Assembly (NCBI GenBank): GCA_016183655.1
Contig: JACPEH010000021.1
Coordinates: forward strand, 62,001 to 126,000
Direction: 5' to 3'
DNA from: Rhodocyclales bacterium
GTDB lineage: Bacteria; Pseudomonadota; Gammaproteobacteria; Burkholderiales; Rhodocyclaceae
DNA: 64,000 nt
This document shows positions 18,116-27,467 of the stretch, in pieces. A program made the position numbers and the translations under genes. The notes below the pieces were generated by a model. That model was given only the letters and a program-made list of their open reading frames with translations. It was not told the DNA's origin and did not search any database. Numbering within the stretch: the first letter of the stretch is position 1; each line of letters opens with the position of its first letter.

Positions 18116-20413
18116 ATGGCAGAGTCGCCGCAGCAGCTGGGCAAGTACGAGATCCGCCGGGAGCTGGGCCGCGGCGCGATGGGCGTCGTCTATGAAGGCT
18201 GGGACGCCGGCATCGGCCGCCGCGTCGCGCTGAAGACCGTCCGCCGCGACCAGCTCGACGGCAGCGAAGCGGGCGAGCTGCTGTCGCGCTTCAAGCGCGA
18301 GGCGCAGGCCGCCGGCCGCCTCAACCACCCGGGGATCGTCGCCGTCTACGAATACGGCGAGGACGCGGGTACTGCCTTCATCGCCATGGAATACGTCGAA
18401 GGCCGTGAGCTGAAGGACATTTTCGACCAGAGCGAACGCTTGCCGCTGCCGGAAGTGGTGCGCGTCATGTGCCAGCTGCTGGAGGCAATCGGCCACGCGC
18501 ACGCGCACGGCATCGTGCACCGCGACATCAAGCCAGCCAACGTCTTCCTGCTCGCCGACGGCCGCATCAAGGTCGGCGACTTCGGCATCGCCCGCCTCGA
18601 ATCGTCGAACCTGACGCAGGCCGGGTCGGTGCTCGGCACCCCGGCCTATATGTCGCCGGAGCAGTTCATGGGGCAGACCATAGACGGCCGCTCCGACCTG
18701 TTCTCCGCCGGTGTCATCCTCTACCAGTTCCTCACTGGCGAAAAGCCGTTCATCGGCCAGCTGACGACGATCATGCACAAGGTGCTGAAGGAGGATCCGG
18801 TCGCGCCCTCCGAACTCAACGTGCAGGTGCCGCCGGAATTCGATGCGCTGGTGAAGAAAGCGCTGGCGAAGCGTCCGGACGAGCGTTTCCAGAACGCCGA
18901 GGCCTTCATTTCCGCGCTACGCACCGTCGGCGCCCGATCAGCCGCCGCCGACGGTACGCTGGTCGGCAGCGCGGCCAGCGAGGCAACGGTCGTCATCGAC
19001 GCCGAAGCGACGCTTGCTACCCAACGCCCCACCGCTGCGTCCGCCCCAGCCACGCCTCGCGCCGTAGCGACGCCCGCAGCCGAGCCACCGGTTGCCGGCA
19101 AGCGTTCGCCGGCCCTCGCCCTGGCCATCGCCGGCGGCCTCGCCGCGGTCGGTCTCGGCACCGGGGCCTGGCTGATGCTGGGGCAAACCCCATCCTCCGC
19201 GCCGGCCCCCACCGTCGCTGCGGCCGCACCGCCGGCCGCTGCGTCGGCGGCGGCCGGCAACGACATGGTGATCACCGCGGTCGGCTACGCCGACCCAAGC
19301 GATCCGCGCTTTACCAGCGACCCCGGGCTGCTCAAGACCGTACTGCGCGAGGATGTCCGTCGGCGCCTGGTCGAGAAGGCTTTGTCGCTCTATGTGCAGA
19401 AGCAGTCGCTGGCGGACAACTACGAGCTGCTCCGCACCAAGTTGCTGCCGCGCAGCGGCGACTTCATCTCCGCGGTGATTCAGGAAGATCCGCCGCAGAC
19501 CGGCAAGGACGGCATCGCCTCGGTGACGACGCGCGCCCGCGTGAATGTCCGCGAAGTACAGAAATCGCTGAACCAGATGTCGCGCGACGAACGCGTCGAA
19601 TTCATCCGCAACAACGGCGACCCGAAGATTTCGGTGGCGATCACGACCCGCGCCGAGGACGGGGCGGCGACCCGCTCGCCGGTCGCCGAGAACCTGCTCA
19701 AGGAGCACATCCAGTCCTTCGGTTTCCGCACTTGGAGCGACGAAGGGCAGAAGGATGCCGACTTCGCCGTCAGCGGCGAAGCCCGGTTCAAGAAACTCTC
19801 GGCCAAGCTCGCCGCCTCCGGTATCACCGTCGAGAAGACCGTGCTCACCTCGTGGACGGTGAAGGCCGTGGACAAGGCGAGCGGCGAGGAAATCTACTTC
19901 AACACGCAGATTCCAGAACGGATGAGCTGGGCGACCGAAGACCAGGCCTTGCGCGACATCGGCAAGCTGATCGGCGACGAGTTCTCGAAAGGCTTCTTCC
20001 TCTCGCACTTCCGCTTCGCCGGTCAGAAGGCGCGGCTGAAGCTGTCCGGGCTGCCGGGCAAGGATTCGGTGATGCAGCTGCAGCGCGAGATCAGCGGCCT
20101 GCTCAACGTGCTCGACCTGAAGCCGGCCGGCGACGCGCTCTTCGACGTGCAACTGGCGGGCTCCGGCAATCCGGCGGACCAGGTCGCAGCGAGCATCGTC
20201 CAGCCGCTCAATGCCAAACTCGGGCGCACCTGCTTCTCCGTCCTCGGCGGCAATGGCGGCGAGATCACGCTCGCGCTCGACCCGACCTGCAGCGACCCAG
20301 CGACCCTCACCCGCCTTGACACGCTGCCGCCGGCGGCCCTGTACGACGCGCCGGAAGCGCGACGCAAAGCGATCGTCAAGAATCCGGAAACGCTGAAGAA
20401 GCTGGCCATCTGA
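18116..20413 (+). CDS. Transmembrane Ser/Thr protein kinase (Hanks type) with large C-terminal periplasmic domain
   Basis: GRGAMGVVYEG, VALKTV, HRDIKPANVFLL, VGDFGIARL, GTPAYMSPEQF; single TM SPALALAIAGGLAAVGLGTGAWLML; about 380 aa extracytoplasmic region. Confidence 0.92.
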   Translation: MAESPQQLGKYEIRRELGRGAMGVVYEGWDAGIGRRVALKTVRRDQLDGSEAGELLSRFKREAQAAGRLNHPGIVAVYEYGEDAGTAFIAMEYVEGRELKDIFDQSERLPLPEVVRVMCQLLEAIGHAHAHGIVHRDIKPANVFLLADGRIKVGDFGIARLESSNLTQAGSVLGTPAYMSPEQFMGQTIDGRSDLFSAGVILYQFLTGEKPFIGQLTTIMHKVLKEDPVAPSELNVQVPPEFDALVKKALAKRPDERFQNAEAFISALRTVGARSAAADGTLVGSAASEATVVIDAEATLATQRPTAASAPATPRAVATPAAEPPVAGKRSPALALAIAGGLAAVGLGTGAWLMLGQTPSSAPAPTVAAAAPPAAASAAAGNDMVITAVGYADPSDPRFTSDPGLLKTVLREDVRRRLVEKALSLYVQKQSLADNYELLRTKLLPRSGDFISAVIQEDPPQTGKDGIASVTTRARVNVREVQKSLNQMSRDERVEFIRNNGDPKISVAITTRAEDGAATRSPVAENLLKEHIQSFGFRTWSDEGQKDADFAVSGEARFKKLSAKLAASGITVEKTVLTSWTVKAVDKASGEEIYFNTQIPERMSWATEDQALRDIGKLIGDEFSKGFFLSHFRFAGQKARLKLSGLPGKDSVMQLQREISGLLNVLDLKPAGDALFDVQLAGSGNPADQVAASIVQPLNAKLGRTCFSVLGGNGGEITLALDPTCSDPATLTRLDTLPPAALYDAPEARRKAIVKNPETLKKLAI

Positions 20414-20421
20414 AAACGCAA

Positions 20422-20451
20422 CGGGCGGCCGGGATCGCTCCCGGCCGCCCG
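20422..20451. terminator. Bidirectional-type hairpin between convergent kinase and cyclase genes
   Basis: CGGGCGGCCGGGA-TCGC-TCCCGGCCGCCCG, perfect 13-bp stem. Confidence 0.75.
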
Positions 20452-20469
20452 TCCGCGGATTCTTCTCGT

Positions 20470-21363
20470 TCAGAGGTGCTCGAACTCGGCGATGTCGGCC
20501 CCTTCGCTGGCGGCCGACGCGGCGAAGGAGATCTTGCCGCTGCCGTGCAGCACCAGCTCCTCGCGACGCAGGAAGAATTCCGGCTCGCCGCTGAAAGTGA
20601 CGTAGGTGCCGTTGGTCGAGATGTCGGAGAGGACGAACTTGTCGCCGCGGCGTTCGATCTTGCCGTGGTTGCGCGAGGCGCGTCGGTCGCGGATCACCAG
20701 CTCGCAGCCGGCATCGCGGCCGAGCGCCACGCCCGGGTTCTTGTCGTCGACGACGATCACCTTGCCGGCATAGCGCAAGCACAGCCGGGGGCCGCCGGCC
20801 CCCGCTTTCGTGTTGAGCGAGGGCGTCAGCGTCGTCAACTCCTCGCCGTCGTGCCAGAGGACCTCGAAGACGTGCAGGCCTTCGACCTTGCCCTTCACCG
20901 ACATCTGCTCCAGGTCGCGCGTCGACAACTGCAGCAGTTCCGGCAGGCGCGCCACGGTGTCGCCGCTGGTCAGCGCCTGGCCGGCCTTGGCCAGGCCGGC
21001 CAGGCGGGCAGCGGTGTTCACGGTATCGCCGAAGTAATCGCCCTTTTCCTCGATCACCGAGCCGTGGTGGAAGCCGAGACGGATCGCCAGCTTGACGCCG
21101 GACACCGGCGGCAGGTCGGTCACCCGCTGCTGCATGTCGCTGGCCGCGTGGAAGGCATCCTCGGCCGATTCGAACACCGCCATCACCTCGTCACCGATCG
21201 TCTTCACGATGCGGCCGCGGAAGCCCTCGACCGAGCGCTCCATGCGCTTGATGCAGCGATCGACGGCGTGCAGTGCCTCCGTATCGCCAAGTTTCTCGTA
21301 CAGTCGCGTACTTCCGGAAACATCGGCGAACAAGATCGAAAGTTCACGCTCCTTGCCACTCAT
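20470..21363 (-). CDS. Class III adenylate/guanylate cyclase with C-terminal FHA domain
   Basis: LSILFADVSGSTRLYEKLGD...IVKTIGDEVMAVF...GDYFGDTVNTAARLAGLA; FHA motif GRDAGCELVIRDRRASRNHGKIE...DISTNGTYV. Confidence 0.9.
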   Translation of the reverse strand: MSGKERELSILFADVSGSTRLYEKLGDTEALHAVDRCIKRMERSVEGFRGRIVKTIGDEVMAVFESAEDAFHAASDMQQRVTDLPPVSGVKLAIRLGFHHGSVIEEKGDYFGDTVNTAARLAGLAKAGQALTSGDTVARLPELLQLSTRDLEQMSVKGKVEGLHVFEVLWHDGEELTTLTPSLNTKAGAGGPRLCLRYAGKVIVVDDKNPGVALGRDAGCELVIRDRRASRNHGKIERRGDKFVLSDISTNGTYVTFSGEPEFFLRREELVLHGSGKISFAASAASEGADIAEFEHL

Positions 21364-21447
21364 CCAGTTATCCTCTCGTCGTGCCGAAGGCCGGCACAGC
21401 CCAACGATTCTATCAAGATTCAGTCACTTAACCGATCCTCATGCAGC

Positions 21448-22347
21448 CTAGCCGGCGGCTTCGGACATTGCCACCGGAATCGGGAAGGGTTCCGGCAAGC
21501 TCAGCTCGACGCCGAATTGCGGACCGTCGAAGGCGGTGTCGCCCTCCTCCACCGCATCGCCCAACTTCAACCCGCGGAAGTCGAAGAGCTTGTTGTCGGC
21601 CAGGTGCGAGGGCACGACGTTCTGCAGTGCGGTGAACACCGCTTCGGTACGGCCGGGATAGCGGCGGTCCCAGTCCTGCATCATCTCGCGGATCTTCTTG
21701 CGCTGCATGTTCTCCTGCGAGCCGCACAGGTTGCAGGGGATGATCGGGTATTCCATGCCGCGCGCGAAGCGGGCGATGTCGGCCTCGGCACAATAGGCCA
21801 ACGGCCGGATGACGACGTGCGCGCCGTCGTCGGTGACCAGCTTCGGCGGCATCGCCTTGATCTTGCCGCCGAAGAGCAGGTTGAGGAACAGCGTGTGCAC
21901 CATGTCGTCGCGGTGGTGGCCGAGCGCGATCTTGTTCGCCCCGAGTTCCTTCGCCGTGCGGTAGATGATGCCGCGGCGCAAGCGCGAGCAGAGCGAGCAG
22001 GTGGTCTTGCCCTCGGGAATCTTCTCCTTGACCACCGAATAGGTGTCGGCCTCGACGATGCGGAAGTCGACACCGATCTTCGCGAAATAGCCGGGCAGCA
22101 CCTCCTCCGGGAAACCCGGCTGCTTCTGGTCGAGGTTCATCGCCACCAGCTTGAAGTCCACCGGCGCCCGCTCGCGCAGCGCCATCAGGATGGAAAGCAG
22201 CGTGTATGAATCCTTGCCGCCGGAGACGCAGACGAGCACGGTGTCGCCGTGCTCGATCATGTTGTAGTCGGCGATCGCGCGGCCGACGTTGCCGGTCAGG
22301 CGCCTGAAGAGTTTCTGCAGGGTATTCGAAGTTTGCGAGGTTTCCAC
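21448..22347 (-). CDS. ttcA: tRNA 2-thiocytidine(32) synthetase TtcA
   Basis: [15 protein letters not shown]-loop, [21 protein letters not shown] start. Confidence 0.95.
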   Translation of the reverse strand: METSQTSNTLQKLFRRLTGNVGRAIADYNMIEHGDTVLVCVSGGKDSYTLLSILMALRERAPVDFKLVAMNLDQKQPGFPEEVLPGYFAKIGVDFRIVEADTYSVVKEKIPEGKTTCSLCSRLRRGIIYRTAKELGANKIALGHHRDDMVHTLFLNLLFGGKIKAMPPKLVTDDGAHVVIRPLAYCAEADIARFARGMEYPIIPCNLCGSQENMQRKKIREMMQDWDRRYPGRTEAVFTALQNVVPSHLADNKLFDFRGLKLGDAVEEGDTAFDGPQFGVELSLPEPFPIPVAMSEAAG

Positions 22348-22358
22348 GATTTGGCTTC

Positions 22359-23117
22359 TTACAAATAGGCGGTGCGACCGCCATCGACGTTGATCACTTG
22401 CCCCGTGACGTAGGGCGCGGCCAGCAGGTAGGCGACCGCCCCGGCGATGTCGTCGGGGCTGCCTTCCCGCTGCAGCAGCGTATGGCGGACGATGTCGACG
22501 CGCGCGGCATCGTCCAGCTGGCCATCGTCCGGCCACAGGATCGGCCCCGGCGCCACCGCGTTCACCCGCACCGCAGGCGCCAACTCGACGGCAAGCGCCC
22601 GCGTCAGCGTCAGCAGCGCGCCTTTCGCCGCGCTGTACAGCGGGTAGCCCTTGAGCGGCCGCTCGGCGTGGATATCGGTGATATTCACGATGGCGCCGCC
22701 GCTGGCGCGCAGCGCCGGTGCCGCCGCTTGGCTGAGGAACAGCGGCGCCTTGAAGTTGCTGCCGACGAGGTCGTCCCAATCCACCTCGTCGATCTCGCCG
22801 AGCGCCGTCGGAAAGAAGCTGGAGGCATTGTTCACCAAGCCGTCGAGGCGGCCGAAGCAGGCCAGCGACTCGGCGACCAGCAGCGGCAGCGACGCGGTGT
22901 CGCGCAGATCCGCCTGCACCGCCAGCGCCGAGCGCGGCCGCGCCGCGTTAAAGGTCGCCACCTGCGCCTCGGCGTCGGCGACGGCTGCCCGGTAGTGCAG
23001 CACGACGCTGGCGCCGCGCTGGTGCAGATGGCGCGCGATGACGCTGCCGACGCGGCGGGCGGCACCGGTCACCAGCACGACCTTGCCGTGCAGCGAGGGG
23101 GAAGCTTCGCTGTCCAT
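22359..23117 (-). CDS. SDR-family pteridine reductase
   Basis: [55 protein letters not shown]. Confidence 0.85.
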   Translation of the reverse strand: MDSEASPSLHGKVVLVTGAARRVGSVIARHLHQRGASVVLHYRAAVADAEAQVATFNAARPRSALAVQADLRDTASLPLLVAESLACFGRLDGLVNNASSFFPTALGEIDEVDWDDLVGSNFKAPLFLSQAAAPALRASGGAIVNITDIHAERPLKGYPLYSAAKGALLTLTRALAVELAPAVRVNAVAPGPILWPDDGQLDDAARVDIVRHTLLQREGSPDDIAGAVAYLLAAPYVTGQVINVDGGRTAYL

Positions 23118-23209
23118 CGACGGCTCCTGTCCCGAAAAGCGCGAGTTTACCGGACTTGGCCCCGCCGTCGCAGCAAGGCAAGCATCCGGGCGACACGGAA
23201 GGCCGTAAA

Positions 23210-24394
23210 ATGACGGTTTTTCGCCCCATCTCAGCCATGGCCCTGCCTACCCCCGACGCCGATGCGATGGCGCACAGCCAACGCCTGCACCAACACATCG
23301 CCGCCGCCATCACTGCCGCCGGGGGCTGGATCAGCTTTGCCCGCTTCATGGAGCTGGCGCTTTACGCGCCGGGACTGGGCTACTACTCGGGCGGCGCACG
23401 CAAATTCGGCGCCGCCGGCGATTTCGTCACGGCCCCCGAGCTGACGCCGGCCTTCGCCCGGACGCTGGCGACACAGGCCGTGCAAGTCATGGCTGCCAGC
23501 GCCCCGAACATCCTCGAAGCCGGCGCCGGTTCCGGCCGGCTGGCCGCCGACCTGCTGCAGGAACTGGAAACGCGCGGCGCGCTGCCGCAGTCCTACGCCA
23601 TCCTCGAACTGTCCGGCGAACTGCGCGAACGCCAGCGCGAAACACTGGCGGCAACGGTGCCGCATCTGCTCGACCGCGTGCGCTGGCTCGATCGCCTGCC
23701 GGAACAATTCGACGGCCTGGTGCTCGCCAACGAACTGCTCGACGCGCTGCCGGTGCACCTCGTGCGCTGGAACGGGGACGGCATCGTCGAGCGCGGCGTC
23801 GCCTGTGATAGTGACGTTTTCAGCTGGCAGGAACGCCCCGCCGCCGGCGCCGTGCTGGCGCGCGCGCAGACGCTGGCCGGCGCGGGGGTGCCGGGCGACG
23901 GCTACCTCTCCGAAATCGGCCTTGCCGCCGCCGCGTGGCTCGCGTCGTGGGCGGACATCCTCGGCCGCGGCGCGCTGCTGCTGATCGACTACGGTTTCCC
24001 GCGCCGCGAGTTCTACCATCCGCAACGCGGTGAAGGCACGCTGATGTGCCATTACCGCCATCACGCCCACCCCGACCCGTTCTACCTGCCGGGGTTGCAG
24101 GACATCACCGCACACGTTGATTTCACCGCCGTCGCCGAAGCCGGCACCGAGGCCGGGCTGGATTTCCTCGGCTACACCACGCAAGCGGTATTCCTCTTCA
24201 ATTGCGGCCTCACCGAGGTGCTGGCACGAACGCCGGCCGACGACCCACGCCGCTACCTGCCGCAGGCCAACGCGGCGCAGAAGCTGATCTCGCCGGCGGA
24301 GATGGGCGAGCTGTTCAAGGTCATCGCGCTTGGGCGCGGCATCGCCGAGCCGCTCGTTGGCTTCATCACCGGCGACCGCAGCGCCACGTTGTAG
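23210..24394 (+). CDS. SAM-dependent methyltransferase, MidA/NDUFAF7 (DUF185) family
   Basis: ISFARFMELALYAPGLGYY, GDFVTAPELTPAF, LEAGAGSGRLAADLL, LANELLDALPV, LIDYGFPRREFYHP. Confidence 0.9.
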   Translation: MTVFRPISAMALPTPDADAMAHSQRLHQHIAAAITAAGGWISFARFMELALYAPGLGYYSGGARKFGAAGDFVTAPELTPAFARTLATQAVQVMAASAPNILEAGAGSGRLAADLLQELETRGALPQSYAILELSGELRERQRETLAATVPHLLDRVRWLDRLPEQFDGLVLANELLDALPVHLVRWNGDGIVERGVACDSDVFSWQERPAAGAVLARAQTLAGAGVPGDGYLSEIGLAAAAWLASWADILGRGALLLIDYGFPRREFYHPQRGEGTLMCHYRHHAHPDPFYLPGLQDITAHVDFTAVAEAGTEAGLDFLGYTTQAVFLFNCGLTEVLARTPADDPRRYLPQANAAQKLISPAEMGELFKVIALGRGIAEPLVGFITGDRSATL

Positions 24395-24450
24395 CGCACA
24401 AGGCCCGCCGCACCGGCGCGGGCGTTTCATCGGCGTGCAACATTGAGGGC

Positions 24451-24470
24451 TTGTAATGCGCGCATTACAA
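24451..24470. promoter_or_regulatory. Perfect 20-bp palindrome TTGTAATGCGCGCATTACAA, candidate operator
   Basis: Exact self-complementarity, 20 nt upstream of the next start codon. Confidence 0.5.
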
Positions 24471-24490
24471 CTCAAGGCACGCCAACCCCG

Positions 24491-25315
24491 ATGAAGAACG
24501 CGCTCGCTGCCGCCCTGCTCGTCTGTACGTTGCTCGCCCCGGTCGCCCAGGGCGCTCCTGCCGCCGCCCCCGGCATCACGCAGGACATCGCCAACGCCGG
24601 CGAACTGCGCCTGCAATCGCAGCGTCTCGCCAAGTTGTGGCTGCAGACCGGTCTCGGCATCCATGCCGGTGCCGCCAGCCGGCATCTGGCCGACGGCGTC
24701 GGCCGCTTCGAGCGCAGCCTTGGCGGCCTCGGTCACCATGCCCGGAACGAGAATACGCACCGGATAGTGCACCGTATAGCGGAACTCTGGGGGGAATATC
24801 GCCTGCTCCTGCTGCTCCCCTACGGTACGGCAAACCTCGAAGCAGTGAATCGTCTCGCCGACGAACTGATGCTCGCCACCGGCCGCCTCTCGGCACGCAT
24901 CGAAGCCGACGCGGAGGGCGCCACCGCCCGCTTGCTCGATCTGTCGCTGCGGCAGAACATGCTGGTCCAGCGCCTCGCCCGGCTGACGCTGATGGCGCAG
25001 ACCGGCGACCGCTCGCGCGGGCGCCTGGTCGACATCGAGCAGGCGCGCAGGGAATTCGCCAGCGCGCTCAACGAACTGGCAACGGCGCGCGAGAACACGC
25101 CAGCCAACCGCGAAGCGCTGGAACTGGCGCGCGTGCAGTGGATGTTCTTCGACCGTGCCATCGTTGACATCGGCAAACACGACAGCCGCCCGGAACACGT
25201 GGCGACGACCAGCGAACGCATCCGGGAAGTGCTCGACGCGGTCAGCCGCCAATATGCCGCCGAGCAGCCGGATACCCGCCTGGCGACGGCAGGGACGCCA
25301 CCCCGCCGCAACTAG
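24491..25315 (+). CDS. Secreted protein with PilJ/NarX-type N-terminal sensor-like helical domain
   Basis: Signal peptide; ITQDIANAGELRLQSQRLAKLWLQ...LRQNMLVQRLARLTLM, duplicated helical motifs as in PilJ type IV pili MCP N-terminal domains; no transmitter domain. Confidence 0.65.
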   Translation: MKNALAAALLVCTLLAPVAQGAPAAAPGITQDIANAGELRLQSQRLAKLWLQTGLGIHAGAASRHLADGVGRFERSLGGLGHHARNENTHRIVHRIAELWGEYRLLLLLPYGTANLEAVNRLADELMLATGRLSARIEADAEGATARLLDLSLRQNMLVQRLARLTLMAQTGDRSRGRLVDIEQARREFASALNELATARENTPANREALELARVQWMFFDRAIVDIGKHDSRPEHVATTSERIREVLDAVSRQYAAEQPDTRLATAGTPPRRN

Positions 25316-25521
25316 CGGCCGACCATGCCTTGGGCGGCATAGAGCCGCGCCAGATACCCATCGACGTCGACGTCCGGTTCGTGGCGCGCAATCACCACTT
25401 CCTGCAGTCGCGGCGCAACGCGCGGCACTTCGGCCCAGCCGGCATTCAACACCTCGTCGTCGTAGACGACCCTCTGCTCCGCTATCAGCTTGCCCGAATC
25501 CATTTCCATGATGATCACCAT
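25312..25521 (-). CDS. Small conserved-looking hypothetical protein (69 aa)
   Basis: Strong RBS GGGAGGTCAGC before ATG; MVIIMEMDSGKLIAEQRVVYDDEVLNAGW... Confidence 0.6.
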   Translation of the reverse strand: MVIIMEMDSGKLIAEQRVVYDDEVLNAGWAEVPRVAPRLQEVVIARHEPDVDVDGYLARLYAAQGMVGR

Positions 25522-25673
25522 GCTGACCTCCCTTCGAGGCGTTCATGAATGAATCAACGGACGAGACGACAAAAGGTTGAGGCGAAATCGCCAGCGGTTT
25601 TGCCCCTGGTTTCGCCACCGGTTTACTTCGCGGGGAATCGGGCGATAATGAAACGTAGCCGAGGAGTCAAAAC

Positions 25674-25871
25674 ATGGATACTTCCGCCGTCGCAAGCGCC
25701 GCTTCCGCCCTCTCCGCCAGCCAGACCGGCGACGCCGTCAGCACGCTGGTACTGAAGAAGGCGCTCGACCTCCAGGCGCAGAACGCCGCGCAACTGATCG
25801 AGGCACTGCCACAGCCGCAGCAGTACAACAACCCGCCGAACCTCGGCGGCGGCGTCGACATCTTCGCCTAG
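25674..25871 (+). CDS. YjfB-family putative motility protein (65 aa)
   Basis: MDTSAVASAASALSASQTGDAVSTLVLKKALDLQAQNAAQLIEALP...LGGGVDIFA. Confidence 0.75.
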   Translation: MDTSAVASAASALSASQTGDAVSTLVLKKALDLQAQNAAQLIEALPQPQQYNNPPNLGGGVDIFA

Positions 25872-26671
25872 ACGGCAACCTCCGCCAGCCAGTCGCGGAT
25901 CGTCTCCGCGACGTGCTGCCAGTCCTTTTCCAGCATCACGCCGTGGCCGAGGCCGCGGAAAATCCTGTCCGGAACGCCGTAGGTGCGCGCCGTCGACTGC
26001 ACCAGGAAGGCCGGGATCAGCACGTCCTTCTCGGCGCCGAGCACCAGCAGCGGCGGCCGGTGCATCGCCTTCAGGTTGGGCAACCCGAACATCGACATGT
26101 CCCAGATCGCGCGCTGCGACTCCGGCTGCATCAGCCGGTAGTAGCGGCGCAGCGTCTCGTCGCTGACTTCCTGCGCGAACAGCGCCTCGCGCAGCACGTC
26201 GAGGGCGACATTGCCGCCGCCAAGCAGGCGGTTGATCTCGACCATCAGCCCGGGCTTGTCGAAGAGCAGCGAGAACTGCGCGGCGACCAGCCCCTGCGGC
26301 GGCACCGAACACATCAGCACGGCCGCCGGTGCGTCGTGGTGTTCGAGATATTTCTGCACGACGAAGCCGCCCATCGAGTGGCCGATCAGCACCGGCGCCA
26401 CGCCGAGGTCGGCGACCACCGCCGCCACATCCTCGACGTAGTCGTGCACGCTGCACCAGTCGATGCGCTCGTGTCCGGCGCTGCCGCCATGGCCGCGCAG
26501 CGACAGCGCGTGGGCGCTGAAGCCCTGCGCCGCAAACCACGGCAGGAAATGCTCGTCCCACACCCAGGCGCCGGCGAAGGCGCCATGCACGAAGAGCAGC
26601 GGCGGCGCCTGCCGGCGCTGTTGCGGCTCGCAGGACAGGACTTCGAGGTCACCGACGCGACGGGCGATCAT
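25868..26671 (-). CDS. Alpha/beta-hydrolase
   Basis: LLFVHGAFAGAWVWDEHF, VLIGHSMGGFVVQKYLE, LGHGVMLE; 4-bp overlap with the upstream GST gene. Confidence 0.88.
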   Translation of the reverse strand: MIARRVGDLEVLSCEPQQRRQAPPLLFVHGAFAGAWVWDEHFLPWFAAQGFSAHALSLRGHGGSAGHERIDWCSVHDYVEDVAAVVADLGVAPVLIGHSMGGFVVQKYLEHHDAPAAVLMCSVPPQGLVAAQFSLLFDKPGLMVEINRLLGGGNVALDVLREALFAQEVSDETLRRYYRLMQPESQRAIWDMSMFGLPNLKAMHRPPLLVLGAEKDVLIPAFLVQSTARTYGVPDRIFRGLGHGVMLEKDWQHVAETIRDWLAEVAV

Positions 26672-27288
26672 GCCGGCACCGCCATGCCGCGCTGCACCGC
26701 CGGGCGGCAGCCAACGTCGTCGAACCAGCGCCGAACGTGCGGGAAATCGCCGAGATCGACCTGCTGCCACTGATGCCGGGCAACCCACGGGAAGGTCGCC
26801 ATGTCGGCGATCGAATAATCGCCGGCGAGGTAATCGGTCCCGGCCAGACGGGCATCGAGCACCCCGTAGAGGCGCCGCACCTCCTCGCCGTAGCGCCCGA
26901 TCGCATAGGGCACGGGTTCCGGCGCGAAGCGCAGGAAGTGGTGCGCCTGCCCGAACATCGGTCCGATGCCGCCCATCTGGAACATCAGCCACTGCATCGC
27001 CGCATAGCGGCCCGGCCCGGCCGGCGGCAGGAAACGCCCGGTCTTTTCGGCGAGATAGACGAGGATGGCGCCGGACTCGAAAACAGTCAGCGGCCCCTCG
27101 TCATCGACGATGGCCGGAATCTTCGCATTCGGGTTGAGGGCGACGAAGTCGGCGGCGAACTGTTCGCCGCGGGTGATATCGACCGGCCGGACCACGTAGG
27201 GGAGCGCGCACTCCTCCAGCATGATCGAGACCTTGCGGCCGTTGGGGGTGGCCCACGTAAAAAGGGTGATCATGTGATGGATTTTCAC
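26668..27288 (-). CDS. Glutathione S-transferase family (YghU/Nu-like)
   Basis: LFTWATPNGRKVSIMLEE, NPNAKIPAIVD, FESGAILVYLAEKTGRFLP, SIADMATFPWV. Confidence 0.9.
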   Translation of the reverse strand: MKIHHMITLFTWATPNGRKVSIMLEECALPYVVRPVDITRGEQFAADFVALNPNAKIPAIVDDEGPLTVFESGAILVYLAEKTGRFLPPAGPGRYAAMQWLMFQMGGIGPMFGQAHHFLRFAPEPVPYAIGRYGEEVRRLYGVLDARLAGTDYLAGDYSIADMATFPWVARHQWQQVDLGDFPHVRRWFDDVGCRPAVQRGMAVPA

Positions 27289-27467
27289 CGTCCGGCCCGC
27301 TTTGCGGAATCAAATGCTGCGCCCGGCACGGGCCCACGGAAAGCTTCGTTGCTTCGTCACAACACTTCTTCCCAAGATTTATCCCCGACCAAGGTTTTTT
27401 CCAATGAAACACAATAATTCAGTAAGATAAGCGATATACATAAAGCCATTTCTGAGAATATGACGCA

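Noticed and set aside
23231-25618. 795-aa minus-strand ORF
   Set aside because: Antisense to the MidA-like methyltransferase and PilJ-like genes, which have clear motifs and start signals.
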